Shown here piece after piece: positions 18,960 through 29,800 of a DNA stretch of 64,000 nt. The notes under the pieces were generated by a model. That model had not been told where the DNA came from. It searched no databases and saw only the letters and a program-made list of their open reading frames with translations. The position numbers were made by a program, and so were the translations under genes. The stretch spans positions 16,090,001 to 16,154,000 of the forward strand of contig NC_133401.1 in assembly GCF_047511655.1 (NCBI RefSeq). The letters are read 5' to 3'. Positions within the stretch are counted from its first letter, which is position 1, and each line of letters begins with the position of its first letter. The stretch is from Castor canadensis. Its lineage: Eukaryota; Chordata; Mammalia; Rodentia; Castoridae.

Positions 18960-19669
18960 ATGGGCCCTCGATTCCTCCTGGCTCTGTGTTTTGTCCTCCT
19001 GGTATTAGCATGTGGTGAGTGGCCGTGCATGGGGGGTCTCAGAAGAGGGGGTGACCTGTCACCATCTTCCTGGCCTAGCTCTTGTGTACCTGCCTCTGCT
19101 ACCTCTCTCTCTCCTTCCTGCCTGTTTTCTACCCAAATACCCAAGGCCTCATCAGTGCCTCTCACTTAACTATTATCCTGGGCTCCCCACAGAGGCCCAG
19201 CAAGACGAGCCTGCCAGCCAAACTCTGCTGGCGCAGGTGCAGGAGTCTCTCTCCAGTTACTGGGACACAGCTAAGGCGGCCGCCCAGGGTCTGTATGAGA
19301 AGACATATCTGACCAGCATGGATGAGAAACTCAGGTACCCTGCCCCTGTGGGAGCTGCATCCAGCTCTGACACCAGATGCCCTCAGACCCAGGAGTCTTG
19401 GCCCTAGTCTCTCCTCTTCCCTCAGGCCCAGGGTTTCAGGCCCCCAGCCTTCTCCTTCACATTCAGGGGTCCAGGCCCCTGTCCTCCTCCCTCAAACCCA
19501 GGAGTCCAGGCTTCAGCCTCCTCCCTCAGATCCAACAACCCAGGCCCCAGCCTCCTCCAGCCCACTGTCCTCTCTCTCCAGGGATATGTACAGCAAGGGT
19601 TCGGCAGCCATGACCACTTACGCAGGCATCGTCACTGACCAGATCCTCACTCTGCTGAAAGGAGACTAG
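18960..19669 (+). CDS. APOC2: Apolipoprotein C-II
   Basis: Obligate activator of lipoprotein lipase on chylomicrons and VLDL. The CDS joins 18960-19014, 19193-19334 and 19582-19669 and encodes 94 aa (human 101, mouse 97); all phases match. The signal peptide is [18 protein letters not shown], with cleavage near residues 18-22. Lipid-binding helices include [20 protein letters not shown] and [17 protein letters not shown]. The C-terminal LPL-activating helix, [18 protein letters not shown], keeps the counterparts of human Tyr63, Ile66, Asp69 and Gln70. The protein is shorter than human mainly at the mature N-terminus. Exon 2 begins at 18949. It is the last gene of the apolipoprotein cluster. 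Confidence 0.97.
19370..19576 (-). repeat. Minisatellite in APOC2 intron 3
   Basis: Five to six degenerate units of about 36-40 bp built on CAGACCCAGGAGTC, CAGGCCCC and AGCCTCCTCCCTC. The human APOC2 gene is known for a minisatellite in this same intron, just before exon 4. On the minus strand the unit reads like the APOC4 intron 2 unit. The array ends at the exon 4 acceptor, so it forms the polypyrimidine context of that splice site. Confidence 0.88.
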
Positions 19670-19830
19670 TCCCAGCTAGGGCCCCATTGTGGTGAAGGGG
19701 AGAGCCTTGTCTCTGGCCCTCCCACCCCGCCCCCTGCTCCCCTGACCTTGCCTGGACTGGACTGAGCTCCCTGTCCCATCGTCTCTCAGCTCTCTGCACG
19801 CAACTCCAGCCTGCATTCTTTCAATGAAGG

Positions 19831-19836
19831 AATAAA
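19831..19836 (+). terminator. APOC2: APOC2 polyadenylation signal
   Basis: AATAAA in GAAGGAATAAACAAATCC, 162 bases past the stop. Confidence 0.92.
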
Positions 19837-20002
19837 CAAATCCACATTTATTCTCTTTACTGTGGTTGCTTTTCTGAAGGCAGGGACTAAATAGGGGGAC
19901 TGACTGAATCTAGCCAACACTGAATGAGCATCTACTGTCTGTCTGTAGGCCTAACCTGGAACCTTGTCTATGGCAACGAAGAGGTGACTAATAATAAGTA
20001 GC

Positions 20003-20322
20003 TAGGCATGATAGTGTACACCTTTAATCCCAGTACTGGGAAAGCTGAGTTAGGAGGATGATGAGTTCTAGGCCAGCCCAGGCTACATAGTGAGATCGTA
20101 TGTATGTCTCAAATAAACACAGTAGGAAATTATAAAAACAAGGTATCAAAGCCTGGCTCACTCATCTGTAAAATCCTGGATACAGCTAATCTTTAGTGGC
20201 TTCTGACAGTCTCCAGGCCCTGGGCTGAGACTTTTTTTTTTTTTTTAATGGTACTTCAAATAGAACCCAGGGCCTCTAATCCTAGGCAAGTGCTCTTTCA
20301 CTGAGCCACAATGCAGCCCCTA
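20003..20322. repeat. B1 (sense) and ID element (antisense)
   Basis: B1 at 20003-20130 (GGCATGATAGTGTACACC...). ID-type SINE at 20228-20322, read antisense as poly-T, GAACCCAGGGCCTC, CACTGAGCCACAATGC. Confidence 0.82.
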
Positions 20323-20329
20323 AGTTGAT

Positions 20330-20640
20330 GGTTCAAATGTGCTGTGGCAGTCAGTTGTCCAGAGTCCTGTGACACAGATCAGGCTCTGCCCACAAGTGCC
20401 CACTAAGCTTACACAATCAAGGTCTAGGCTGACAGAGAACCCGGAAGAGAGGTGGGCGGACATTGGGCTCTTTGACAATTCAAATACATTCACCTCCCAG
20501 TCATTTACTGAGACCCTACCAAGGTCTGGGGATTCCACACAGCATGGAAAAAGACAGCCTTATTTTCATGTGGCCCCTCAAAAATTCACTCGATGGGGCC
20601 TGTGCAAGACCACATCCTAAAGCTTCGTCCTAAGGCCACT
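20330..20640. repeat. Ancient L2-like remnant
   Basis: TCATTTACTGAGACCCTACC and ACAGCATGGAAAAAGACAGC resemble an old L2 3' end. Diverged; family uncertain. Confidence 0.4.
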
Positions 20641-20679
20641 AGTAGGGACACCCTGATCCCCAGAGAGCAAGAAGACAAG

Positions 20680-20845
20680 TGATAGGCATGTTTAGAACCC
20701 CAGCTACACGGAAGGCAGAGGCAGGGAGATCCTGAGCTCCATATCACCTCAGGCAAAGTCAGAGGAACCCTGTCTCAAAAACAAAAACACAAAACAAAAG
20801 GGCAGGGCTGAGTGGGAGAGTGCTTGCCTAAACCTTGGGTGTGGC
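20680..20845 (+). repeat. SINE, sense
   Basis: B1-like head (GATAGGCATGTTTAGAACCC) plus a shortened ID-like part (GCAGGGCTGAGTGGGAGAGT). Confidence 0.75.
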
Positions 20846-21700
20846 CACCCTGTATACATAGAGTGTGGGAGCCCAGGACCCAGGATGCATCCTCTAGAAG
20901 AGCAGGAGGCCAGGATGGACCATGTCACAATGAAGCCTGGTTAGGGCTGGCTTGCTGGAAAGTGGACACAGAGGGAGGCTATGGATTGAGCCCCTAGGTC
21001 AGAGTTGGGTGGTGGTTGTTGGAAGAGGGTATCTGACCTCTGAGAATTGCAGACTAAAGCATAGTGTGTGTAAGAGCCAGTTCAGACTCCATGATTTGAG
21101 GCCTGTGGATGGAAGGCGCTGGAGGCCTGAGGGTGCTCCTGGCCCCCTAAGCCCATGAATGGGGCTGTTGGTTTCTGAGACTCCGTGGCCTGGATTTCCC
21201 CTACTTTGTTTGGCATTACCCTCCAACCAGTCTTTCAACACTCTCGGGGCAATCTTCCCAGGTCCTGTGGTCAGGCAGCTGTGAGCCCAGTAGAAAACAG
21301 GGGCCCGTGCAGGGGCTGCGGGCAATGCCCCCAAATCCCCAGGGCCTGGGAAGAACTGAGTCTGCCAAGCCCAGTGGGTGACAGGGAGGGGGAGGCCCCG
21401 AGGGAACAATCCCTGCTCTGTCCACTTGTTTCCCACGGATTCAAGCCAAATCAAATCACTGGCCCAGGCCAGTTCCTGCTCCCAACCAATCTGGGTGTCA
21501 TTCCCAGACTCCGCCTTTCTTTCTCAGACTCCCTTCAGGACCCCAGCATCCAGGTTCCCAGACACCTCTAAGAACTTAGCAATTCGGGCCGTAGACGCCT
21601 CCTCCATTTATGAGCCTGGTCCCAGACCATTTCTCCTCAGGACCTAGAAGATGGGGTCCCCAGTCCCCTTTTACCCTCAAAATCTAGAACCATAACCCCT
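20846..21700. other. Unique intergenic sequence APOC2-CLPTM1
   Basis: Repeat-poor. A frame at 21185-21571 shows no homology I recognise and no splice context, so I do not call a gene. Confidence 0.45.
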
Positions 21701-21711
21701 GGTGGGTGTTG

Positions 21712-21727
21712 GGCGCCCCCTAGTGGA
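21712..21727 (-). promoter_or_regulatory. CTCF-type binding motif, reverse orientation
   Basis: GGCGCCCCCTAGTGGA on + reads TCCACTAGGGGGCGCC on the minus strand, an excellent CTCF core. It lies between APOC2 and CLPTM1, facing the forward motif at 380. Confidence 0.75.
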
Positions 21728-22021
21728 GGGCAGAGTGGCCCTATCCCAGGATCCACTTCAAAGTAAGAATGGAATTTATTTGATCACTCAACAGCAGGTT
21801 CCTTGCAAAACAGGAACCTGGATCCCAAAGGCATCTTGTGGAAGGTCACAGTCTAGATGAGTGCCTGGCAGTGCTCCAACAGTTGTGGCCCTGCAGTATA
21901 GGAGGCCAGAAGGGCCTTTTGTGACTAGAGTTGAGGAGCACAGGAAGATCAAAGTATAAGCTAGCTTCAAAGCGCCTCACTTGCCTGGGCTTTCTGTAGT
22001 CCTCTACCTAAATGTCAAGTG

Positions 22022-22655
22022 TTCATTTTTATTTTTATTAAATTAAATTAATTAATTTTGCAGTGCTGGGGCTTGAACTCAGGAGCCTACACCTTGAGCC
22101 ACTCCACTAGCCCTTTTTTGGTATGGGTTTTTCCCAGATAGGGTCTCCAGAACTCTTTGCCAGGGCTGGCTTTAAACCTCGATGCTTCTGATTTCTGCCT
22201 CCTGAGTAGCTAGGGTTACAGGTGTGAGCCATCAGTGCCTGGCTTTTATTTTTGATTTGAACTTGGGGCTTTATACTTGCAAGGCTGGTGCTCTACCATT
22301 TGATCCATGCCTCCTCCAGTCCACTTTGTTCTGGTTATTTTGGAGATGGGGTCTTGAGAACTATATGCCTGGGCTGGCCTCAAAATGTGATCCTCCTGAT
22401 CTCAGCCTCCCAAGTAGGTAGGTAAGATTACAGGCATGAGTTATCCTCATTACGCCAGCTATCATTTATTTTTATTTTTAGTGCTGGGGATGGAACCGAG
22501 GTCTTTGTGCAGGCTAAGCAAGTGCTCTACTACTACTTCCCCTAAAGTTTAAATGTTTTTAGATATTTACTTTTGGCAGTACTGGGGTTTGAACTCAGGG
22601 TTTCATGCTTGCTAGGCAGGTGCTCTACCACTTGAGCCACTCTATCACCTGCGCA
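22022..22655 (-). repeat. Block of four antisense SINEs
   Basis: Two dimers (about 22035-22243 and 22244-22455), an ID element (22475-22545) and an ID-like monomer (22570-22652) lie head to tail. Each starts with its tRNA-type part (for example GGGGCTTGAACTCAGGAGCC). Confidence 0.86.
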
Positions 22656-22659
22656 TACT

Positions 22660-22765
22660 GTTATAATCCCTAATTTATACAAGTTACAGAAACTCGAGAT
22701 ATGTCACCTATGACGGGTCATTCAGCTAGCCAGCAGTAGAATCCGGATTTGAACCCAAGTGAGAC
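22660..22765. repeat. MIR fragment
   Basis: CAGAAACTCGAGATATGTCA and GGATTTGAACCCAAGTGAGA. Confidence 0.65.
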
Positions 22766-22902
22766 CTCCATCCAGTTCATTAGTAGAGGTTTAAGTCTCT
22801 GATTTTCTCCCCTCCAGACCTCCCTGACTCCGTCTGAGGCCATCCACAGCACGTGTCCAGACTTGGAGCTGTGGAGGACACATAGCTAATGAAAAATGGT
22901 TT

Positions 22903-23060
22903 TATTTATTTATTTTTGGTGGGACTGGGGTTTGAACTCAGGGCTTCGCGCTTGCAAAGCAGGCGCTCTACCATTGATCCAGACGTCCAGCCCATTTGGC
23001 TCTGGTTATTTTGCAGATGGGCTCTCGCAAACTATCTGTTCAGGCTGGCCTCAAGTGCGG
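22903..23060 (-). repeat. Truncated dimeric SINE, antisense
   Basis: GGGACTGGGGTTTGAACTCA through AACTATCTGTTCAGGCTGGC, cut at about 23055 where unique CLPTM1 upstream DNA begins. Confidence 0.85.
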
Positions 23061-23329
23061 AATTCTTAAGAGCGCAACAAGCCAAGATTTGCTGGAAAGC
23101 AAAGGCCGCAGTAGGAACGCGCAAGCGTACTAAACTAGGCTGCCCAAAAGCTTGGGGACGTGTGACAGGGTCCTATACTGAGCGGTGCCCGAGAGAACCC
23201 TGAAATAGGAACTCTGAGTGCACAGAAGGACTATAACTTCTGGTGACTTGATGGAGTAAAGGTCAGCTTAAGGAAGAGGCGTCAGAAAGCCAAAGAACCG
23301 GGTTAACGGCTTTCTCTGCGAGCCCAAGT

Positions 23330-23829
23330 ACGGCGGCCGAGCAGCTTCTTTTACCACCGGAAGGGCGGGGCGTGGGCGGGGCCTTTACAGCGGTACGGGG
23401 GCCGGAAAAGCTCAAGAGTCATTGAATGAAAACGACTGGAAGATTCTGCAGGCTGAAGCCGGCAGGATGGCATAGACAACCCACATAACTGGAAAAGGCG
23501 GGCACATTTAACAGGGAGGAATGAACAGACCTTGTGGGAAGTGCGTATGCTGCCAAAGAAAGTCCCGGGACTTCGGAACCTGCAGTTTCAACGAGGTGAA
23601 AACAAATACGCTGCAAAACAACCTGGTGGGAGGGGAAGGGGGAGAGTATGGTGGCCAGATTAGTCCCTTCTTGGCCGGAAGTGGCTCTTCTGGAAGGCGT
23701 GGCTGAAGCGCTCTTGCCGGATACGGTGGCCGGGTGGTTCGGGCAAAGTGTGAAATCTCGCGCGATTGCTCTGGCGCCGTCGGGGACGGGGCGGGGCTGG
23801 CGGCGGGGGCGGGGACCCGGAGCGGGAAG
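23330..23829 (+). promoter_or_regulatory. CLPTM1: CLPTM1 CpG-island promoter
   Basis: No TATA box. Two modules are visible. 23332-23410 has an ETS site (CCGGAAG) with GC boxes (GGGCGGGGC, GGGCGGGGC). 23665-23829 has GGCCGGAAGTGG (ETS), TCTCGCGCGA (close to the TCTCGCGAGA motif), and GGGGCGGGGC close to the ATG. CpG density stays high to about 24250 in intron 1. This is the layout of a housekeeping promoter. The 5' UTR start is not determined. Confidence 0.7.
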
Positions 23830-26800
23830 ATGGCGGCGGCGCAGGAGGCGGACGGGGCCGGCAGCGCCGTGGTGGCGGCCGGGGGAGGCGGCTCCGGTCA
23901 GGTACGGAGGCCGAGAGGGACCTGAGGGTATTCTTCCCCCGGCGGGGGGCCTTCCACAGGGCGTGTCCTGTCCCTTTTCTCGGAATCTGGTGCATTGGGG
24001 GCTCCTTGCCCAGAGGGACCTTGAATATCGGGCCCAGGCGGGGCTGGGTGGCTCGGGAGGCCGGACAGTGGCGGGAGCGGGACCCTGTTGCGCGCCTGGT
24101 TCCCTGCACGCTCGCGCCGGGCGGCCACCGGGCTCATTGCTCGAGCCGGGGAGACCGTGGCGCGGAGGGGCGCAGTCTGCTACCTAGGAGTCCTAGGTTC
24201 TGGACTCCGCGATCCCGGCCGTAAGACTGATCCTAGAGTGGTGTGGCGTTCAGGATCTCGGTCGCATAGCCTGCGACGTGGGCAATGGGTAATGGCGAGT
24301 CCTCTCGCTCCAGGGAAATCAGGTAGTTAATCGTGGGTGAAGGCATGGGTTACGGAGGCCGAAAGACCCATTTTACAGACAGGAATCCGAGTCATAGCGA
24401 CACTAAGGCGCATGTAGAAGGTCACTCAGGTTAAGGTGGGCATCCATTTCTTGTGGAAGCTGACCCTGGGTGGTCCAGACTGGGATGGGGGTGCTTTTAG
24501 CCTGAACTGGTCCTTATAGTCACCATATGAGAATTGGTCCTTGGTACCGATGACTTCTGACCCATTACTGCCTAAGCTAAACTGAGACCCCCCACAAAGC
24601 GTACCAGTTCAGGAAGCCACCATTCAGGCATCTGGGGAATGGATGGAGTGACAGCAAGGTGCTGTCGACCCACCTACTGGGTTGTCGCTGACATGTGGGA
24701 GGCAGCTCAGGGGAGAGGAGTGCAGGCTGGGAGGGGGGGGGAGCATGGAGTTGACTCTGTGTGACTGTGTGACCTTGGGCAAGTTCCTGTCCTTCTTTGA
24801 GCCTCCATTTCTCCAGTGGCTAACAGAGGAGTTGGACAGGAGAGCCAGTCCTGGGTTGAACCACAAAGATGGCTCCAGCCATGCCTCTGCTGTCAGGGAA
24901 GTGGGAGAGGAGACAGCCATGTAAACAGAGTTACAGTCTTGGATGACAAGAGTGGTGATAAAAGTCTGGATCAGAGACTTGAGGAGCCCAGAGAGGCAAA
25001 TACCATCACCTGGGGAGGAGAGGAGGATGTAAATTGTGTGACAGAGCCCAGCATATGTGACGTGGGTGGTCTGGACTGTTGAACTGCTGGTTGAGTTCCT
25101 GGCCCTGTGTCCAGGGGCTTTGTGGACTCTCTGAGAGCCTTTCCTCTAAGTTTCTGGTGTTACTGGTAGGGATGGCCCAGACCTTGCTCCTGACTGCCCT
25201 GAGGTGCCACACACCCAGATCCTCCCTGGGCCCCACTCTGCTTGAAAACTTCAATACTCAGCCTTTGGCCTTCAGGATAAAGTGCACATTTTTTTTTTCT
25301 TTTCTTTTTTTTTTTTTTTTTTTTTTTTGTTGGGACTGGGGTTTAAACTCAGGGCTTCACCCTTGTTAAGCAGGCACTCTATGGATTGAGCCACATGTCC
25401 AGCCCTCTTTTTTTTTTTTTTTTTTTTTAAGCAGATCAAGGCTTTGTAGAAGCTAACTTTTCTTCAGACTAGATAGGATTTCTCAAGCTGGCTAGTAGTG
25501 ACATTTTTTGGACTGGATTATTCTTTCTTTATTTCTTTATGTTTTGGTGGGACTGGGGTTTGAACTCAGGGCTTCACACTTGCAAAGCAGGTGCTCTACC
25601 GCTTGAACCATACCTCCAGTCTGTTTTGCTCTGGTTATTTTGGAGATGGGGTCTCATGAACCATTTGCCCAAGCTGGCCTCAGGCTGCAATCCTCCTGAT
25701 CTCAGCCTCTCAAATAGCTAGGATTACAGCTGTGAGCCACTGGTACCCAGCTGGACTGGGTCATTCTTGGTTGGGTGGCTACCCTGTGTTCTGTAGGACG
25801 TGTACCAGTACCCCTGGGCTCTACAAACTAGGTATCAGTAGCATATACACCCCTTCCTGTTTGTGACAACCAAAAATGGCCAAATGTGTCCTAGAGGGCA
25901 GAATCACCATGTGGGGAAAACAGTGCCTGGAAGAGACTTAGAACCTCCCTTATTTCCAGAGTGTACCTCAGATCTCTTGTTTTGGTTGCTTGAGACAGTA
26001 TCTCAGTATGTAGCACAGGTTGATCTAGAACTCGTGATCTTCCTGCCTTAGCCTCCTGAGTGCTGGGATTAAAGGCATGCACCACCATGCCTGGCCTGCT
26101 TTGGTGACCTTTTCTACTTCTCAGATCTCAGATGGCTCCTCTCTGAAAGCCCTCTCTGTTCCTCTAGACAGGGTCAAGTGTCCGCTTGGGGCTCTCAGAG
26201 CCTTCTGGGGTCTTCTGCTCAAGCTTACCCATTGAGGATTGTCACTGTCTGTGGACAGGTGTCTGTCTCCTCTACTGGACTAGGAGCCTCAGGTGGACAG
26301 AGCCAGGACTGGTTTGGTCACCACTGTGTCTCTAGCCTTGCTCAGCTCAGAGGCTGGGCCAGGGTGGAATTCCTGAAGCGCATGGTGGACCCAGGCAAGC
26401 CATGAGGATGTGCTGCAGAGCTCCCTCGCGCTTGCCTAGCTCTTTCCTGCACAGCTGTTTCCCGGGCCCTTAGGACCTGTGCTTGAGAATCTGGTGCAAG
26501 ATTAGACATGAAGATCCAAGGGCAGGGCTGTGTCTTAGTCTCTGCTGTGTCCACAACCCCTACCACCCTCTCCAGTCTCCTGTCACAGCAGGAAGTCAGA
26601 CAGATCAGAGCCCCATCTTCATCATTCATTCCCTCAGTTGATCTGGACTGAGTGCTTACTGTGTGTTGGGGACAGTAAGCGGCCACACCCTCTTGGAACT
26701 CATGCTCCATGTGAGGATGAGGAGGGAGAAGCATGGACAGGACAGGGACGTAGGGTAACAAGATAAATAAACAATACACAGAGCCTCAGATGGCAGTAAG

Positions 26801-29800
26801 TGCCCTGGACAGAAGGAAAACTGGGGTGGGGCTGAAAAGTGAGGGTGGCTAGGTAGAGGGCTGTGGTGTAAATAGAATGGTCTGGGAGAGCTTCTCTAAG
26901 GTGACACTTGACCTGAAGTGAGGAAGGAGTCACAAGGACATGTGAAGGAAAAGCCTTTCGGGTAAAGGGAACCAACAGTGCAAAGGCCCTGGGATAGAAG
27001 ATACTCGAAGGATGGCAGGTGGCTAATCAGTGTGGCCAGGGGGTTATAATGGGGGTTTGGGGAGGTGTGGCATACCAGGCTACAGTGAGGGCTTGACCTT
27101 GCTGCAAGGGAGATGGGCGCCCATGAGGGTTGCCTCTTTATTGAGGTATGGTTTATGCCGTCTGTTCATCCGTGTCAGCGGAGCGCGCGGAGACTTTGCC
27201 GCCCAAGACCACAGTTCCGCCTGAGAGAACAGCTGTCCCTCCGTGCAGTGTCCACAGAGCCGCCTCCGGGATCCTCTCCTCAGTACCAGACCTTGGATAC
27301 TCACGTCCCTTACGTAAACTGGCGTCGTATTTGATGGCGCCTACCCAGAAGTCCTCATTACCTGCCTCGCGATATGTAACACCATGCAAATGCTGGGGTT
27401 TCACCTTCAGCCACTCCACCAACCCTTTTTTGTGAAGGAATTTTTCAAGATAGGGTCTCACATATTTGCTCTGGTTGTGTTCGAACTGTGATCCTCCTGA
27501 TGTCTACTTCCTGAGCTAGGATTACAGGCGTGAGCCACAGCATCCGGCTTATTTAAAAATTTTTTTGGGGGGGGCAATACTGGGGTTTGAACTCAAGACC
27601 TTGAGCTTGCTAGGAGGTCTGTACAACTTGAGACCTAGCAGCCCCGTGTGTGGCAGCCTTGTGTGTGTTTTGTGTTTGTTTTTCCTGAACATTTTCAGTC
27701 CCCAGTGGGTTAAATCCTTGGGCACAGAACCCACGGACACAGAGGAGCAACTGAACGTCCCTGCCCTCTGCAAGTTCCCTCATTCCATTTTGCAGTCAGT
27801 ATCTGCGCCCAGTCCTAGGAAGCCACCAAAGTGCTTTCTTTCTCTATAGTTTTGTCTTATCTAAAAATTCCTTTTTTTCTTTTCTTGCACAGTCCTGGGA
27901 CTTGAACCCAGGTCCCTGCTTGCTAGGCAAGCTCTCTACCACTTGAGCCACTCTACCAGCCCTTTTGTTTGTATTTTGTTTTTGAGACAGGGACTCCCCA
28001 ACTTTGCCCATCCTGGCCTGGATTTTGTGAACCTCCTGCCTCTGCCTCCTAAGTAGCTGGGATTACAGGCACACACCATCCTGCCTGGCTCTAAAAATTT
28101 CTTAAATGTGGAGCTAGACAACATGCAGTCTTGTGTCTGGTTTCTTTCTCTTGGAAAAAGATTCTGAGGCTGGTGTTAGGTGGTTCCCTTTTGTGGCTTA
28201 GCAGTATTCCTTGACACATCCCAGTTTGTCCATGTATTCATGAAGGACTTGGGTGGTGTGTGGTTTTGGCTGTTGTGAGTATTGTGATGAACATGATGTA
28301 GGAGCTGTTTCGTGGACTTGTCTTCCCTGTCTTCCTGTGTCTTGTACAGCTGCCAGGCTGGGTTGCTGATTTGAATGATAGGTGTAGGTTTAACCTGGTA
28401 ACCGCCATGTGTTCCAGTGTCTCGTGCATGTGAGGCCACTGCTCTACACTGAACCACGCCCCAGCCCCAGTGGTACTGAGGTTTGAACTCAGGGCCTCAC
28501 ACTTGCTAGATAGGCCCTCTACCACTTGAACCACTCCACCAACCCTTTTTTGTGTTGGGTATTTCGAGATAGGATCTCATAAACTATTTGCCTAGGCTGA
28601 CCTCAGACTGTGATCCTCCTGATCTCTGCCTCCTGAGTGGCTAGGATTACAGGTGTGAGCCACTGGCACCTGATCTGATATCCCTGTTTCTTCACATTCA
28701 CCAGCACTGGGGATTGTCTATCTCCCCATGATGGCCATCTCAGTGAGTACACGGTGCCCCTCACTGTGAGTGGAGATTGCCTGTTGGAAGGGTTCCTAGC
28801 TAGACTCTTCATCATTAACAATGAGAGAAGTGACTGGGGTGTCAACCCCGTGGGGGTCCAAGTGCTGATCTGGCCTCCAACCTCTGTTTCTGACCCTGAG
28901 TCAACTCAGACCTGCTGATAACCATGAGCCCTTACCGCAAAGCTGGCCTCGAGGAGGGGGCACCGGCCTATCTAGCCTGGCAGCTTGACCCTCCCCCCTC
29001 CAACCCCACCCATCCGGTGCTTTTCTTTCTCATTAGAGCACCCTTCCTAGGCTCCCCATGTACCTACCTGTGTCCCAGCCCCAGGACCTCACCCAGAGTG
29101 CAGAGGCAGCTCGTCAGAGGCCCTCGACTATCCAGTCCATAGTTCCTGTCCTGTTGGCTCTCACTTCCCCCTGCTTGTTTCGCCACAGAGCCTTTTTTTT
29201 GGGCAGCACTGGGATTTGAACTCAGGGCCTTGAGGGTCTCATGCTTGAGCCACCAGTGCCTGCCTCACAGAGCCTTTTCTGATTAACATTTTTTGTTAAC
29301 TTTTTTTGCTTTAAAATAGTTTATTGAAATCTTTGATAAAACCAGGGACTTGTTTAGTATTATTTTCTTAAGACAGGTCTCTCTATGTAGCCCAGGCTAT
29401 CCTCAAACTCATCCTCATGCCTCAGCCTCCCAAGTGCTGGGATTACAGTTGTGCACCACCATGCCTGGCAAAACCTGATTGTTGTGTAAGACAAGGTGAA
29501 CATTAAGTAAATGTGTACTTTCTCGTTTTATTATTTTTTACTTTTTGGTGGCACTGGGGTTTGAACTCAGGACCTCATGCTTGCTAGGCAGGCGCTCTAA
29601 CACTTAAGCCGTTCCGCCAGCCTTTCTTTTGAGATGGAGTTTCGCTGTGTTGCCCATGCTGCTCTTGAACTCCTGGGCTGAAGCCGTCATCCTGCCCCAG
29701 AGCCCCGTGGAGGGAGGGATTGCAGACTCCCATCCCTGCATGGCCTTAACCTTTTGGTTTTTTTTTTTTTTTGGTTTTGTGAGAGGGCTCCCTGTTTAGC

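Noticed and set aside
23521-23706. Cysteine-containing 61-codon frame (MNRPCGKCVCC...) upstream of CLPTM1
   Set aside because: Two CxxC-like pairs look tempting, but the frame is short, lies in promoter DNA and has no splice or homology support.
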